Positions 25,406 through 34,628 of a stretch of 64,000 nt of DNA are shown piece after piece. The first letter of the stretch is position 1. Each line of letters opens with the position of its first letter. The DNA comes from Limimaricola pyoseonensis (GTDB lineage: Bacteria > Pseudomonadota > Alphaproteobacteria > Rhodobacterales > Rhodobacteraceae): assembly GCF_900102015.1 (NCBI RefSeq), contig NZ_FNAT01000002.1:372001-436000 (forward strand), written 5' to 3'. A model generated the notes under the pieces. It had not been told where the DNA came from. It made no database searches and saw only the letters and a program-made list of their open reading frames with translations. Position numbers and translations under genes: made by a program.

Positions 25406-26779
25406 ATGCCGGGTCGTATCCTGATCATAGATCGAATCGCAACGGCGGAGGGCGACGAGGGCGACCTGCTGACGGCGGCCGGCTACGAGGTCCGCCGCAG
25501 CGCCGACGAGGTTTCGGCGCGCGCCGATCTGCACGATTTCGTGCCCGACCTGCTCCTGCTGCGCGACGACGGCGCGCTGGCCTGCGTGCTGAAGCAGGTC
25601 ACGGCGCTGCGGGCGCGGCCGGGCGCGGCCGGGCTGCCGCTGATCCATGCCGGGCGGCTCGAGGCCTCCGAGGCGCGGATCGCGCTCCTGCGCGCCGGCG
25701 TCGACGAGGTCGCGCGCCGGCCGCTCGGCGCGGCGCTCCTGCAGGCGCGCATCCGCAACCTGCTGCGGGCGCGCGACACCGCGGCGGAGCTGTCGCTGCG
25801 CCAGGCCACCCACCGCGCGCTGGGCTTCGCCGAGGCGCCGGCCGGCTTCGTGCCGGCGCCCGGCATCGCGCTGATCGGCCCCGAGGCCGCGCCGCCCTGG
25901 GCGACCGGGCTGCCCGGACGCCCGCGCCACCGGCCGCAGGCGCATCGATCCGGCGGGGAGGGGCCGTCCGTCGACCTCTTCGTGATCGACGCGGCGGCGC
26001 TGCGGGCGGCCGGCGAGCCGCCCGAGGCGGTGTTCCGCATCGTGTCGGACCTGCGGTCGCGCTCGGCCACCCGCCGGGCGGCGCTGCTCGTCCGGCTGCC
26101 GGACGGGGCGCGCGAGGCGGCGCTGCTGCTCGACCTGGGGGCCGACGACCTCGTGCCGGCCTCGGCCGGCCCCGAGGAGGTCGCGCATCGCGCCCGGCGG
26201 CTGATCGCCCTCAAGGCGCAGGCCGACCAGCTGCGCGCGGCCGAACGCTTCGGCCTCGAGGCCGCCGCCATCGACGAGCTGACCGGCCTGTGGAACCGGC
26301 GATACGCGCTCAACCACCTGACCCGCATGGTCGAGGTCGCGCAGCGCGGACGCCGGCCGCTGGCCGTGCTGCTGCTCGACATCGACCATTTCAAGGTGGT
26401 GAACGACCGCCACGGCCATGCCGCCGGCGACCAGGTGCTGGCGCTGCTGGCGGAACGTCTGCGCGACGGGCTGCGCCCGGCCGACCTCGTGGCGCGGATC
26501 GGCGGCGAGGAGTTTCTCGTCGCCATGCCCGACACCCGGCTCGAGGCGGCGCGGCGCGCGGCCGAACGGCTCAGGCGCAGCGTCCGCGACGCCTCGTTCG
26601 AACTGTCGGAGACGCCGGGCCGCCACCGCGTCACCGTGTCGGTGGGCGTGGCAACCGGGCCCGGCCCCGGCCTGTCGGAGGCCGAGGCCCGTTCGCTGAT
26701 GCGCAACGCCGACAAGGCGCTCTACGCGGCCAAGGCCGCGGGGCGCAATCGCGTGACCGTGGCGCTCAGCGTGGCCTGA
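25406..26779 (+). CDS. pleD: PleD-like diguanylate cyclase with degenerate receiver domains
   Basis: A 457-residue protein with two receiver-like domains (about 3-125 and 150-280) and a C-terminal GGDEF domain (about 295-450). The active site is RIGGEEF and the inhibitory I-site RxxD is RPAD just before it. In the first receiver the usual LLD phosphoacceptor is LLLLRDD and the conserved Lys before Pro is Arg (ARRP), so phosphorylation is doubtful. The ATG at 25406 gives the normal PleD N-terminus RILIIDR. Confidence 0.85.
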   Translation: MPGRILIIDRIATAEGDEGDLLTAAGYEVRRSADEVSARADLHDFVPDLLLLRDDGALACVLKQVTALRARPGAAGLPLIHAGRLEASEARIALLRAGVDEVARRPLGAALLQARIRNLLRARDTAAELSLRQATHRALGFAEAPAGFVPAPGIALIGPEAAPPWATGLPGRPRHRPQAHRSGGEGPSVDLFVIDAAALRAAGEPPEAVFRIVSDLRSRSATRRAALLVRLPDGAREAALLLDLGADDLVPASAGPEEVAHRARRLIALKAQADQLRAAERFGLEAAAIDELTGLWNRRYALNHLTRMVEVAQRGRRPLAVLLLDIDHFKVVNDRHGHAAGDQVLALLAERLRDGLRPADLVARIGGEEFLVAMPDTRLEAARRAAERLRRSVRDASFELSETPGRHRVTVSVGVATGPGPGLSEAEARSLMRNADKALYAAKAAGRNRVTVALSVA

Positions 26780-27018
26780 TAGCGGCCGGGGTCGTCTGCT
26801 AGCCGGCCCGTGACCCGCGCCGCACGCGGGCCGCCGCCTGCGTCGCCATGGCACGCGTCGCCCGCGGCCCTCCGCCCAAGACCTGCGGCACAACGCGCGG
26901 ATGATCGCCGATCGCGGCGGGCAAGGGCATGGTGCCTTGCTCATGCCCCATTTCCCCTGAGATCTGGCCCGGTTCCACGCCGGGGCCGCGACCCGGCGGC
27001 CGATCCCGAGGAGAGCAG

Positions 27019-27522
27019 ATGAAACGCATGATCCTGGCCATGGCGCTGGCCGCGCTGCCCGCAGTCGGGCCGCTGCCCGCCCCGTTCCAATCCCAGGCGG
27101 CCGCCGCCACCTCCGGTTGCAACCTGCCGTCGGAGGTGAACGCCAAGGCGACGCGCCTCGCGGCCGATCTCAACGCCTACCGCGCGCAGCGCGGCCTCGC
27201 CCGCGTCAGCCATGACAGCGACCTGTCGCGCGCCGCCCAGACCCAGGCCTGCGACATCGCCGCCACCGGGGCGTTCAGCCATCGCGGCAGCGACGGCTCG
27301 AACCACCGCGCCCGGGTCGAGCGCACCGGCTACTGCGCCGGGGTGAGCGCCGAGAACCTCGCCTGGGGCTATCCGCGCCCCGAGCAGATCGTCACCGGCT
27401 GGGCCGGCTCGCCCGGCCACCGGCAAGTGATGGAGCTGGCCCGCGCCCGCGAGTTCGGCCTCGGCATCGCGCAGGGCGCCAGTGGCCCGGTCTGGGTGCT
27501 GGTGATGGCGCAGCCCTGCTGA
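27019..27522 (+). CDS. Secreted CAP/SCP-domain protein
   Basis: A 167-residue secreted protein with a signal peptide (cleavage after QAAAA, about residue 30) and a CAP domain: LNAYRAQRGLARVSHDSDLSRAAQ, the AFSHRGSDG motif and ENLAWGY. Bacterial CAP proteins are extracytoplasmic with unclear activity. GAGGAGAG is just upstream of the ATG. It ends 3 nt from the convergent dtd gene. Confidence 0.88.
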   Translation: MKRMILAMALAALPAVGPLPAPFQSQAAAATSGCNLPSEVNAKATRLAADLNAYRAQRGLARVSHDSDLSRAAQTQACDIAATGAFSHRGSDGSNHRARVERTGYCAGVSAENLAWGYPRPEQIVTGWAGSPGHRQVMELARAREFGLGIAQGASGPVWVLVMAQPC

Positions 27523-27525
27523 GCC

Positions 27526-27969
27526 TCAGCCGGTGACCTCCAGCGGGATGGTCACCGGCCCGTCATTGACCAGCGCCACCTTCATGTCCGCGCCGAAGCG
27601 GCCGGTCTCGACCGACACGCCGAGCGCGGCCAACTCCTCGGCCAGCGCGAGGTAGAGCCGCTTGCCGACCTCGGGCGGCGCGGCGTAGGAAAAGCCGGGC
27701 CGGTTGCCGGTGCGGGTGTCGGCCGCGAGCGTGAACTGGCTGATCACCAGCGCGCTGCCGCCCGTGTCCAGAAGCGAGCGGTTCATCCGGCCCTCGTCGT
27801 CGCGGAAGACGCGCAGCTTGGCGATCTTCGCGGCGAGCTTGGCGGGCAGGGCGTCGGTGTCGCCCTGCATCGCGCAGGCCAGCACAAGCAGCCCCGGCCC
27901 GCAGCGGCCGATCACCTCGCCGTCGACGGTGACGCTGGCCTCGCTGACGCGCTGGACCAGCGCCTTCAA
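27526..27969 (-). CDS. dtd: D-aminoacyl-tRNA deacylase
   Basis: A 147-residue DTD enzyme removing D-amino acids (and glycine) mischarged on tRNA. The signature motifs SQFTLAADT and [10 protein letters not shown] (the Gly-cisPro region) are intact. The start is TTG, overlapping the sugar kinase stop (TTGA), so translation is coupled. Confidence 0.94.
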   Translation of the reverse strand: MKALVQRVSEASVTVDGEVIGRCGPGLLVLACAMQGDTDALPAKLAAKIAKLRVFRDDEGRMNRSLLDTGGSALVISQFTLAADTRTGNRPGFSYAAPPEVGKRLYLALAEELAALGVSVETGRFGADMKVALVNDGPVTIPLEVTG

Positions 27970-28880
27970 ACCTCGTGCTCCCAGGGCGGGTTGGCGCCGG
28001 CGCGGCTGACCGTCACCGCCGCCGCCTTGGCGCCAAGCTCCAGCGCCGCGCGCAGCTGCGCCTCGTCGAGCGCCGCGACGGCGTCCTTGGTCAGCAGCCC
28101 TTCGCGGTGCAGGCTGGCCAGAACCCCGGCGTTGAAGGTGTCGCCCGCGCCGACCGTGTCGGCCACCGTGACCTTCGGGGCGGGGACGCTGACCGTGTGG
28201 GTCGCGGTGTAGCCGGTCGCGCCCTTCGATCCTTCGGTGATGCAGACCAGCCGCGGCCCCTTGGCCAGCATGGCGCGCGCCAGATCGGCGGTCTCACCCT
28301 TGCCCTTGAGCCAGTGCAGGTCCTCGTCCGAGACCTTCACGATGTCGGCCCGCGCGATCATCCGCTCGATCCGGGCGCGGTAGGCGGCCTCGTCGCGGAT
28401 GAAGCTGGGCCGGATGTTGGGGTCGAGCATGGTCACGCGCGCTTCGGATTCGCGCGCCTGCAGCGCCTCGTAGGCGGTGGCGCAGGGCTCGACCATCAGG
28501 GAGATGCCGCCGAAGAACAGCGCCTCGGCGCCGCTGTCGGGCAGGTCGTCGGGGGTGAGCATCCGCCCGGCGGTGTTCTCGTCGTAGAAGCTGTAGGTGG
28601 CGTGGCCGTCGGTGAGCTTGACGAAGGCCAGCGTCGTCGGCCGGTCGGAGACATGGGCGGGCGTGGCATCGACCTTCGAGGCCTCGAGCGCCTCGCGCAG
28701 CACGTCGCCGAACAGGTCCGAGGACAGGCCCGAGAAGAAGCCCGCCGGCACGCCCAGCCGGCCGAGCGCGATCGCGGTGTTGAACACGGCACCGCCGGCA
28801 TAGGGGGCGAAGGCGGTTTCGCCCGCCTCGGTGCGCCGGGGCAGCATGTCGATCAGGGCTTCGCCGCAGGCGAGGATCAT
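27966..28880 (-). CDS. PfkB-family carbohydrate kinase (fructokinase-like)
   Basis: A 304-residue ribokinase-family enzyme. The N-terminal GEALIDMLP and [17 protein letters not shown] segments, and the C-terminal [17 protein letters not shown] with the catalytic Asp, are intact. The sequence resembles bacterial fructokinases (CScK/FRK). No sugar transporter is adjacent; it is paired with dtd. Confidence 0.88.
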   Translation of the reverse strand: MILACGEALIDMLPRRTEAGETAFAPYAGGAVFNTAIALGRLGVPAGFFSGLSSDLFGDVLREALEASKVDATPAHVSDRPTTLAFVKLTDGHATYSFYDENTAGRMLTPDDLPDSGAEALFFGGISLMVEPCATAYEALQARESEARVTMLDPNIRPSFIRDEAAYRARIERMIARADIVKVSDEDLHWLKGKGETADLARAMLAKGPRLVCITEGSKGATGYTATHTVSVPAPKVTVADTVGAGDTFNAGVLASLHREGLLTKDAVAALDEAQLRAALELGAKAAAVTVSRAGANPPWEHEV

Positions 28881-28981
28881 GGGAGGTCCTTCCGGTTCGG
28901 GGCTGTGGGATCGGCGGCGACAATGGCGGCTGACGCCGGGTCGCGCAAGTCGGGTTCAAGGGTCGGGTGCATCGTCCGGGC

Positions 28982-30097
28982 TCACTGGCCGAGATAGCCG
29001 AAGACCCCGACCACCGCCGCGACGATCAGCGCCACGAGCACCGCGAAGGCGATCTTCCACTTGGAATAGGGCCGCTCGCCCCGCACCTTGCCGGACCGCG
29101 CGTTGACCACGAAGGCGTAGCTTTGGCCGCGGTAGCGGTAGGCGGCGGTCCAGACCGGCAGCAGCACGTGCTTGAAGGTGACCTGGCTCACCTGCGTCTC
29201 GCGCGCGTCGATCCGCTGGCGGTCGCCGCCGATGTCGCTGCGGATGTCGGCCTCGATCACCCGGTCCATGACCTCGCGCGCCTCTCCGAAGGCCTCGTCC
29301 AGTTCCACCCGGTAGCCCTCGGCCATGAAGCCCGCCACGTATTCCGGGCGGTAGGGCGTGAGCGCATCGAGGTCCCATGGCGCCAGCGCGTCGGTGTGCG
29401 CCTTGGGCAGCGCGCGCGAGCCCAGCACCAGCACGTCGTCGAAGAAGCGCGCCACCCGGCCGCGGACCCGGCGCCAGCGGATGCGCGGCTCGCTCACCTG
29501 CTTGGGCTTGCCGTCCTTCATCACCGTGCGGGTGACGTAGTAGGTGTCGCCGCGCTGGCCCCTGTAGTCGGTCGTCGTCGCCGCGTCGAAGGTCCAGAAC
29601 GGCACGTAGATGCCGTTCATGCGCCGCCCCTTGCGGGCGTAGTCCCTCAGCCCGTTCGGCGCGAACCACAGGCTGCCGAGCCAGCGGGTCAGCGCCTGTT
29701 TCGCCTGCGCCTCGTCGATCTCGAAGGGCAGGAGCGCGCGCGGCTTGATGTGGCGATGCGTGCCGGTGTCGGCCACCACGGACGTGTCGCAATAGGGGCA
29801 GCGCATGGCGTGGGTGCCGGGCGCGAACTCGACCTGCGCGCCGCAGCTCGGGCAGCCCGCCACGCGGGTCTCCTCGATCTGGGAGACCGGCACCTCGCCG
29901 CGCCGCGCGCTCTCGAAGTCGATCTCGCGCGTGGCCGAGGGGTCGTCGAGGGCTGCGATCGCCTCGCGGTGGCCGCAATGGCGGCAGGCAAGCTCCGAGG
30001 TGCCGGGCGCGTAGCCCAGATCGCTGCCGCAGACCGGGCAGGGGAAGCGGTGCTCTTCGATCACCCCCGTCGGCGCGGGGTCGGCCAGATCCGTCAC
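28982..30097 (-). CDS. Double zinc-ribbon membrane protein (YdjG-like)
   Basis: A 371-residue protein with two N-terminal zinc ribbons (CPVCGS...CRHCG about residues 20-42; CPSCGA...CPYCD about 83-104), a large beta-rich middle domain (PFWTFDAATTTDYRGQRGD) and a single C-terminal membrane helix (KIAFAVLVALIVAAVVGVFGY). Such proteins are often misnamed replication factor Y or TFIIB-type. They match Bacillus YdjG, which works with an SPFH protein at the membrane. GTG start 7 nt after the SPFH gene stop; last gene of a six-gene operon. Confidence 0.82.
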   Translation of the reverse strand: MTDLADPAPTGVIEEHRFPCPVCGSDLGYAPGTSELACRHCGHREAIAALDDPSATREIDFESARRGEVPVSQIEETRVAGCPSCGAQVEFAPGTHAMRCPYCDTSVVADTGTHRHIKPRALLPFEIDEAQAKQALTRWLGSLWFAPNGLRDYARKGRRMNGIYVPFWTFDAATTTDYRGQRGDTYYVTRTVMKDGKPKQVSEPRIRWRRVRGRVARFFDDVLVLGSRALPKAHTDALAPWDLDALTPYRPEYVAGFMAEGYRVELDEAFGEAREVMDRVIEADIRSDIGGDRQRIDARETQVSQVTFKHVLLPVWTAAYRYRGQSYAFVVNARSGKVRGERPYSKWKIAFAVLVALIVAAVVGVFGYLGQ

Positions 30098-30104
30098 GGG
30101 GCGG

Positions 30105-31235
30105 TCACGCGCCGGGGGCGGGCGGGGCCGGCGGCGGCGGCGGCGGGGGCATCACCGTGAAGAGCTGCGCCAGCTCGGCGACCTCCTCGGCACGCTTCCA
30201 GCCGTCCTGCCCGGCGGTCCAGACCATCGTCTCGCGCGTCAGGCCGCCCTCCGTCACCATCCGCCCGAGCCGCGCCTTGGAGAAGGGCCCCGACACCTCG
30301 CCGTTCACCGCGAGGTGCCAGACATGCTCGGCCGGCGGCGGTGGCGGCGGTGGCGGCGCAGCCTGCGGCGTCTGCGGCGTCTGGGGCACGGGCCCCCACG
30401 GCCCCTGTCCCGCGACCATCCCCATGCCGAGCCCCATGCCCGCGCCCATCGTGCCCGACGGGTTGCCGGCGGCGGTGGTCATCGCCTCGGAGTGCGAATA
30501 CTGCGCGAAGCGGTTGAGGTCGCCCACCACGCCCATCGAGGTGCGCTTGTCGAGCGCCTTCTCCACCGCGTCGGGCAGCGAGACGTTCTCGACGTAGAAC
30601 TCGGGAATCTCGAGGCCGTACTGCGCCACCACGGGCGCGATGCCGTCGCGCACCAGCTTGCCGAGATCGTCGGTGTTGGCCGCCATATCGAGCACCGGCA
30701 GCCCCGAGCGCGCCAGCACCCGGCTTGCCTCCTGCACCACGACGTTGCGGATCTGGTAGGAGATCTCGTCGGTGGTGAACTCGCCGTCGGTGCCGACGAT
30801 CTCGCGCAAGAACAGCGCCGGGTCGGCCACCCGCATGGCGTAGGAGCCGAAGGCGCGCAGCCGGACGGGGCCGAACTCCGGGTCGCGGCACATCACCGGG
30901 TTCTTGGTGCCCCATTTGCGGTTGGTGATCCGCGTCGTGGCGACGAAATACACCTCGGCCTTGAAGGGCGAGCGGAAGCCGTGATGCCAGTGCTGCAGCG
31001 TCGTCATCACCGGCATGTTGTTGGTCTCGAGCATGTAGAGACCGGGCCGGAACACGTCGGCGAGCTGCCCCTCATGCACGAAGACCGCCGCCTGCCCCTC
31101 GCGCACGGTGAGCTTGGCGCCGTACTTGATCTCGTGGCCCTCGCGCTCGAAGCGCCAGACCATCGTGTCGCGGTCGTCCTGCGTCCAGTGGATGACGTCG
31201 ATGAACTGGCCCGAGAGAAAGTCGAGTATGCCCAT
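30105..31235 (-). CDS. SPFH-domain protein with GYF-type domain (YdjI-like)
   Basis: A 376-residue protein. Residues 25-260 are an SPFH/virion-core-like domain (ERE...KLTVREGQAAVFVHEGQLADVFRPG, then RAFGSYAMRVADPALFLREIVG). A Gly/Met-rich stretch and a polyproline linker lead to a GYF_2-type domain at about 312-365 (WHLAVNGEVSGPFSKARLGRMV), and the protein ends in another proline run. Related to Bacillus YdjI, a membrane-associated partner of YdjG. GYF folds bind proline-rich peptides, so self- or partner-binding through the proline runs is plausible (inference). Confidence 0.85.
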   Translation of the reverse strand: MGILDFLSGQFIDVIHWTQDDRDTMVWRFEREGHEIKYGAKLTVREGQAAVFVHEGQLADVFRPGLYMLETNNMPVMTTLQHWHHGFRSPFKAEVYFVATTRITNRKWGTKNPVMCRDPEFGPVRLRAFGSYAMRVADPALFLREIVGTDGEFTTDEISYQIRNVVVQEASRVLARSGLPVLDMAANTDDLGKLVRDGIAPVVAQYGLEIPEFYVENVSLPDAVEKALDKRTSMGVVGDLNRFAQYSHSEAMTTAAGNPSGTMGAGMGLGMGMVAGQGPWGPVPQTPQTPQAAPPPPPPPPAEHVWHLAVNGEVSGPFSKARLGRMVTEGGLTRETMVWTAGQDGWKRAEEVAELAQLFTVMPPPPPPPAPPAPGA

Positions 31236-31259
31236 GTGGTCCTCCCCAATTCCGGGCGG

Positions 31260-32234
31260 TCAGCCGGTTCCGCCGACCAGTTCCGCCGCGATCTGCCGCG
31301 CGATCGGCGCGGCCTCCGCGGCGCTCATCCCGGGCCGGAGCCGCGGGTCGTAAAGCATCTTGAGCAGCAGCTCGTCATGCCGGGTCAGCAGGCCGAACTC
31401 CTCGTCGTCGTTGAAGATCGAGGGGCGCGCCTGCGGGCTGTCATTGGCCAGCCCCATGCCCTGCGCCAACTCCTCGTGGATGCAGGCGAGGCGCAACAGG
31501 TCCGGATGCTCGCCGCGGATCAGCGCCACGGCGCGGCTGTAGGTGTTGCCGCCGTCGCCCGAGAAGGCGATCACCAGGCACAGCGTCGAGCGCGGCGGCG
31601 TCAGGAAGGCCCTGACCGAGCTGTCGGCGATGCCGGGCACCATCTGGCGCAGCCGCGCGCCATAGCCGAGCCGGTCGTCCTCGTTCAGCACCAGCACCGA
31701 GAAGTTGCCCTCCTCCTCGGTCTGGGTGATCGGCACACCGGTTAGCCGCGACAGCCGCGCGGCGTAGGCGGCCACCGCGTTGCGGTCGCGCACGCGCTGC
31801 GCCTCGGGCACGGTCGCGCCGAACTGCACGTCCATGCGGATCGGCTGTTCCCAGCGCCTGAGCCGGCTCACCGTGGCCTCGGGCCTGAGGCCGGTGCCGT
31901 CGTCCACGTATTCGTCGAACAGCGCGATGCGCACGAAGTTGCGCGCCAGCATGGTGTCGGTGAAGGGCGTGTCGGTTCCGCCGCCATCGCCGCGCAGCAG
32001 GCCCTGTCCCACGAGGTCGGATTGCAGCTGCCGGTAATGCTGGCCGAGCGCGCGGCTCGCGGCCGAGGGTTCGGGCCCCGGCTCAGGCGTGGGGCGCGGC
32101 CGCGGGTCCGGCACCTTCTCGGGCGCGGTGCTGGGCGGCGGCGCGGGCGGGGCCTCGGGCGCGGGCAGCTGCGCGCAGGCGCCGAGGGTGAGGGCGAACA
32201 GCCCCGGAACCAGTATCGACGGAAAACGTGCCAT
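31260..32234 (-). CDS. DUF2927 lipoprotein
   Basis: A 324-residue lipoprotein with lipobox LGAC (about Cys20), a proline-rich linker to residue 60, and a DUF2927 domain. The most conserved part, CIHEELAQGMGLANDS...SIFNDDEEFGLLTRHDELLL, looks like a zincin-type HExxH-x-x-G-L region with the third position changed (HEELAQ), so peptidase activity is uncertain. It probably gives the operon a periplasmic or outer-membrane component. Confidence 0.82.
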   Translation of the reverse strand: MARFPSILVPGLFALTLGACAQLPAPEAPPAPPPSTAPEKVPDPRPRPTPEPGPEPSAASRALGQHYRQLQSDLVGQGLLRGDGGGTDTPFTDTMLARNFVRIALFDEYVDDGTGLRPEATVSRLRRWEQPIRMDVQFGATVPEAQRVRDRNAVAAYAARLSRLTGVPITQTEEEGNFSVLVLNEDDRLGYGARLRQMVPGIADSSVRAFLTPPRSTLCLVIAFSGDGGNTYSRAVALIRGEHPDLLRLACIHEELAQGMGLANDSPQARPSIFNDDEEFGLLTRHDELLLKMLYDPRLRPGMSAAEAAPIARQIAAELVGGTG

Positions 32235-32245
32235 GCGCCCTTGCC

Positions 32246-33430
32246 TTATCCCCGCGCCCCAACGCCGCCGGCGTCCCGGCCGGTCGCACGCGAGCGGGCC
32301 GAGCCGAGCGCGTTGCGCAGCTCGCTCTCCATCCGCTTGAGTTCCGCCTCGGCCTCGGCGCGCTTCTTGCGGCCCTCATCGGCGATGTGCAGGCTCTCGT
32401 CGATGGTGGCGATCAGCTCGGCATTGGCCTGCTTCACCGCCTCGATGTCGAACACGCCGCGCTCCATCTCGGTGCGGATCGCGGTGTTGGCCTGGCGCAG
32501 GTTCTTGGCGTTGGCGCTCAGAAGCTCGTTGGTGAGGTCGCTGGCCTCGCGCACCGCGCCCGCGGCGGCCGCGCCGCGCTGGATCGTCACCGACTGCGCC
32601 AGCTGCGTCTCCCACAGCGGCACGGTGTTCACCAAGGTCGAGTTGATCTTGGTGACGAGGCTCTTGTCGTTCTCCTGCACCAGCCGGATCGAGGGCAGGG
32701 ACTGCATCGTCACCTGCCGCGTCAGCTTCAGGTCGTGCACCCGGCGCTCGAGATCGTCGCGCGCGGCGCGCAGGTCGCGCAGTTCCTGCGCCGCCATCAC
32801 CTGTTCATTTTCGGGCGCGGCCTCCATCGCGGCCTGCCTGGCGGGGATCTCGGTCGCGTCGATCTCGTGCAGCCGTGCCTCGCCGGCGGCGATGTAGAGC
32901 GCCAGCTCGTCGTAGAAGGCCAGCGTCTTCTCGTAGAGCACGTCGAGGCTCTCGATGTCCTTCATCAGCCGGTGCTCGTGGCGCAGAAGCTCGTCGGTGA
33001 TGCGGTCGATCTGGCCCTGCACCTCGCGGTAGCGCTCGGTGAACTTGGCGAGCGGCTTGGCCCGGCCCAGCATCCGGTCCCAGAGCGAGCGCTTGCGGTT
33101 GGGGTCGAGCTCGCCCACGTCGAAGCCGCGGATCGCGGCGACGATGTCGCGCAGGCTGTCGCCCGCGGGGCCCAGATCCTTGTTCTGCACGCCCTGCAGC
33201 ATCGACTGGCTGATCTCCTGCAGCTCGGTCTGCGCCGCCGAGCCGAAGCCGACGATCGAGCGCGTGTCCTCGAGGTCGATCTCGCCCATCCGCTTGCGGA
33301 TCTCGGCCGTCTGCGCGGGCGGCGCGGTCTCGAGCGTCAGCTCGTCGGCGGGCTCGGGCAGCCGGGTCTCGTTCAGATGTTCGATCTCGGCCATGCGGGC
33401 GGCCGCCGCGTCGCGGGTCTTGTCAGACAT
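32246..33430 (-). CDS. telA: TelA/KlaA family toxic anion resistance protein
   Basis: A 394-residue, mostly helical cytoplasmic protein of the TelA family (SIVGFGSAAQTELQEISQSML, then LLRHEHRLMKDIESLDVLYEK and the LKLTRQVTMQSLPSIRLVQENDKSLVTKI core). Relatives are linked to tellurite and cell-envelope stress. It is paired with XpaC, as in Bacillus. The ATG at 33430 overlaps the end of xpaC by 8 nt. Confidence 0.92.
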   Translation of the reverse strand: MSDKTRDAAAARMAEIEHLNETRLPEPADELTLETAPPAQTAEIRKRMGEIDLEDTRSIVGFGSAAQTELQEISQSMLQGVQNKDLGPAGDSLRDIVAAIRGFDVGELDPNRKRSLWDRMLGRAKPLAKFTERYREVQGQIDRITDELLRHEHRLMKDIESLDVLYEKTLAFYDELALYIAAGEARLHEIDATEIPARQAAMEAAPENEQVMAAQELRDLRAARDDLERRVHDLKLTRQVTMQSLPSIRLVQENDKSLVTKINSTLVNTVPLWETQLAQSVTIQRGAAAAGAVREASDLTNELLSANAKNLRQANTAIRTEMERGVFDIEAVKQANAELIATIDESLHIADEGRKKRAEAEAELKRMESELRNALGSARSRATGRDAGGVGARG

Positions 33431-34352
33431 CTCGCTCGTTCCCTTCCTCGTCACGGCGCGCCACCGCGACGCCTTCGCGCGCCAGCCGGTCGCGCAGCAC
33501 CCGGATCTCGATATCCATGTCGGTGCGGTCCGACACCAGCATCGTTTCGGTGCGGGCCGCGAAATTCTGCTCCAGATCCGTCAGGAGCGATTCATACTCC
33601 GCCCGGGCCGCGCTGTCGCGGTGGCGCGACCACAGATCGGCGAATTTCACCGAGGCGTCGCGCGCGCCCATCAGGTAGACGCCGAGATAGCGCCGCGCCT
33701 GGGTCAGGTCGCGCGGGTCCTGCTCGACCGTGCGGATCATCTCGCGCGCCCGGGCCTGGAAGGCCGCGACGCGCTCGTCGAGCCGGCGGTCGCGCAGCTT
33801 GGCCACCGCCTCGCGCATCTGCGCGAGGTAGCTTTCTGCCTCGTCGACCACGCGCGCCACCCGGTCCTGCTGGTAGTCGTCGACGCCCTCGACCCGCTTG
33901 TCGGAGAGCGGGTCGATCCCGAAGGCCGCGACATGCAGGCCGGCGGCGGCGAGACCGTAGAGCGCGGGGCCGAGAACGCCGCCATCGCCCGACCACGCGG
34001 CCAGCGCCACGCCGATCCCGGTCAGGCCGGAGGCCATCATCTTGCGGGGCAGGGCGGGGCGGCGGGCGACCGGACGCAGCCGCCACTCGGCCTCGGCCCG
34101 AAGCCCGTCGCGCAGCAGGAACGCGGCCGCCGTCAGCGCGCCGGCGCCCACCAGACCCGCGACGAGGCCCGCGGGCCCCGCGCCGAGCGAGAACAGCGCC
34201 AGCAAGGCGGGCGGCACGAAGAGCAGGTTGACCCGTGCGCCGGCCGGATCGATGCGCGCCGCGTCGCGGATCTCGCGCGCGGGCGGGGCCCCGGGCGTGG
34301 TCCCGGTCGGGTCGCCGCCGGGGCTGTAGCGGCCGCCGAAGCGCTTGGCCAT
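33423..34352 (-). CDS. xpaC: XpaC family membrane protein
   Basis: A 309-residue protein named for 5-bromo-4-chloroindolyl phosphate hydrolysis, though the true role is unknown. Two to four hydrophobic segments occupy about residues 43-160, then a helical cytoplasmic region (DDYQQDRVARVVDEAESYLAQMREAV). XpaC and TelA are a standard partner pair. It overlaps telA by 8 nt and the upstream small gene by one base (TGATG). Confidence 0.88.
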   Translation of the reverse strand: MAKRFGGRYSPGGDPTGTTPGAPPAREIRDAARIDPAGARVNLLFVPPALLALFSLGAGPAGLVAGLVGAGALTAAAFLLRDGLRAEAEWRLRPVARRPALPRKMMASGLTGIGVALAAWSGDGGVLGPALYGLAAAGLHVAAFGIDPLSDKRVEGVDDYQQDRVARVVDEAESYLAQMREAVAKLRDRRLDERVAAFQARAREMIRTVEQDPRDLTQARRYLGVYLMGARDASVKFADLWSRHRDSAARAEYESLLTDLEQNFAARTETMLVSDRTDMDIEIRVLRDRLAREGVAVARRDEEGNERDV

Positions 34353-34561
34353 CAGCCCGCTCCCAGGATGCCGGTGGCGGTGCCGGCCATCAGGGCCAGC
34401 AGGACGATGTAGGCGATGGTGCGGAACGGCGCGGGCATGGCGTCCTCCTGTCGCGCGGGCAGCGCGCGCCGGTCGCGCATGTCACGGATCGCGGTCACGG
34501 CCTGCCAACCGGCGAAGACCAGCCCCGAGGCCAGAATGAGCAGGAAGATCAATCGCGTCAT
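34352..34561 (-). CDS. Small two-helix membrane protein heading the telA operon
   Basis: A 69-residue protein with two hydrophobic segments (residues 3-20 LIFLLILASGLVFAGWQ and about 48-66 IAYIVLLALMAGTATGILG) joined by a charged loop (IRDMRDRRALPARQED). Its stop overlaps the xpaC start by one base, so it is the first gene of the operon. No family is recognised. The longer open frame to 34828 is an overlap with the pseudouridine synthase gene. Confidence 0.65.
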   Translation of the reverse strand: MTRLIFLLILASGLVFAGWQAVTAIRDMRDRRALPARQEDAMPAPFRTIAYIVLLALMAGTATGILGAG

Positions 34562-34628
34562 CGGTCGGCGGTCCCCCGTCAGGCTGTACCGATAATAGGG
34601 GCCGTCCCTCGCGATTTCGAGAGGCGGC

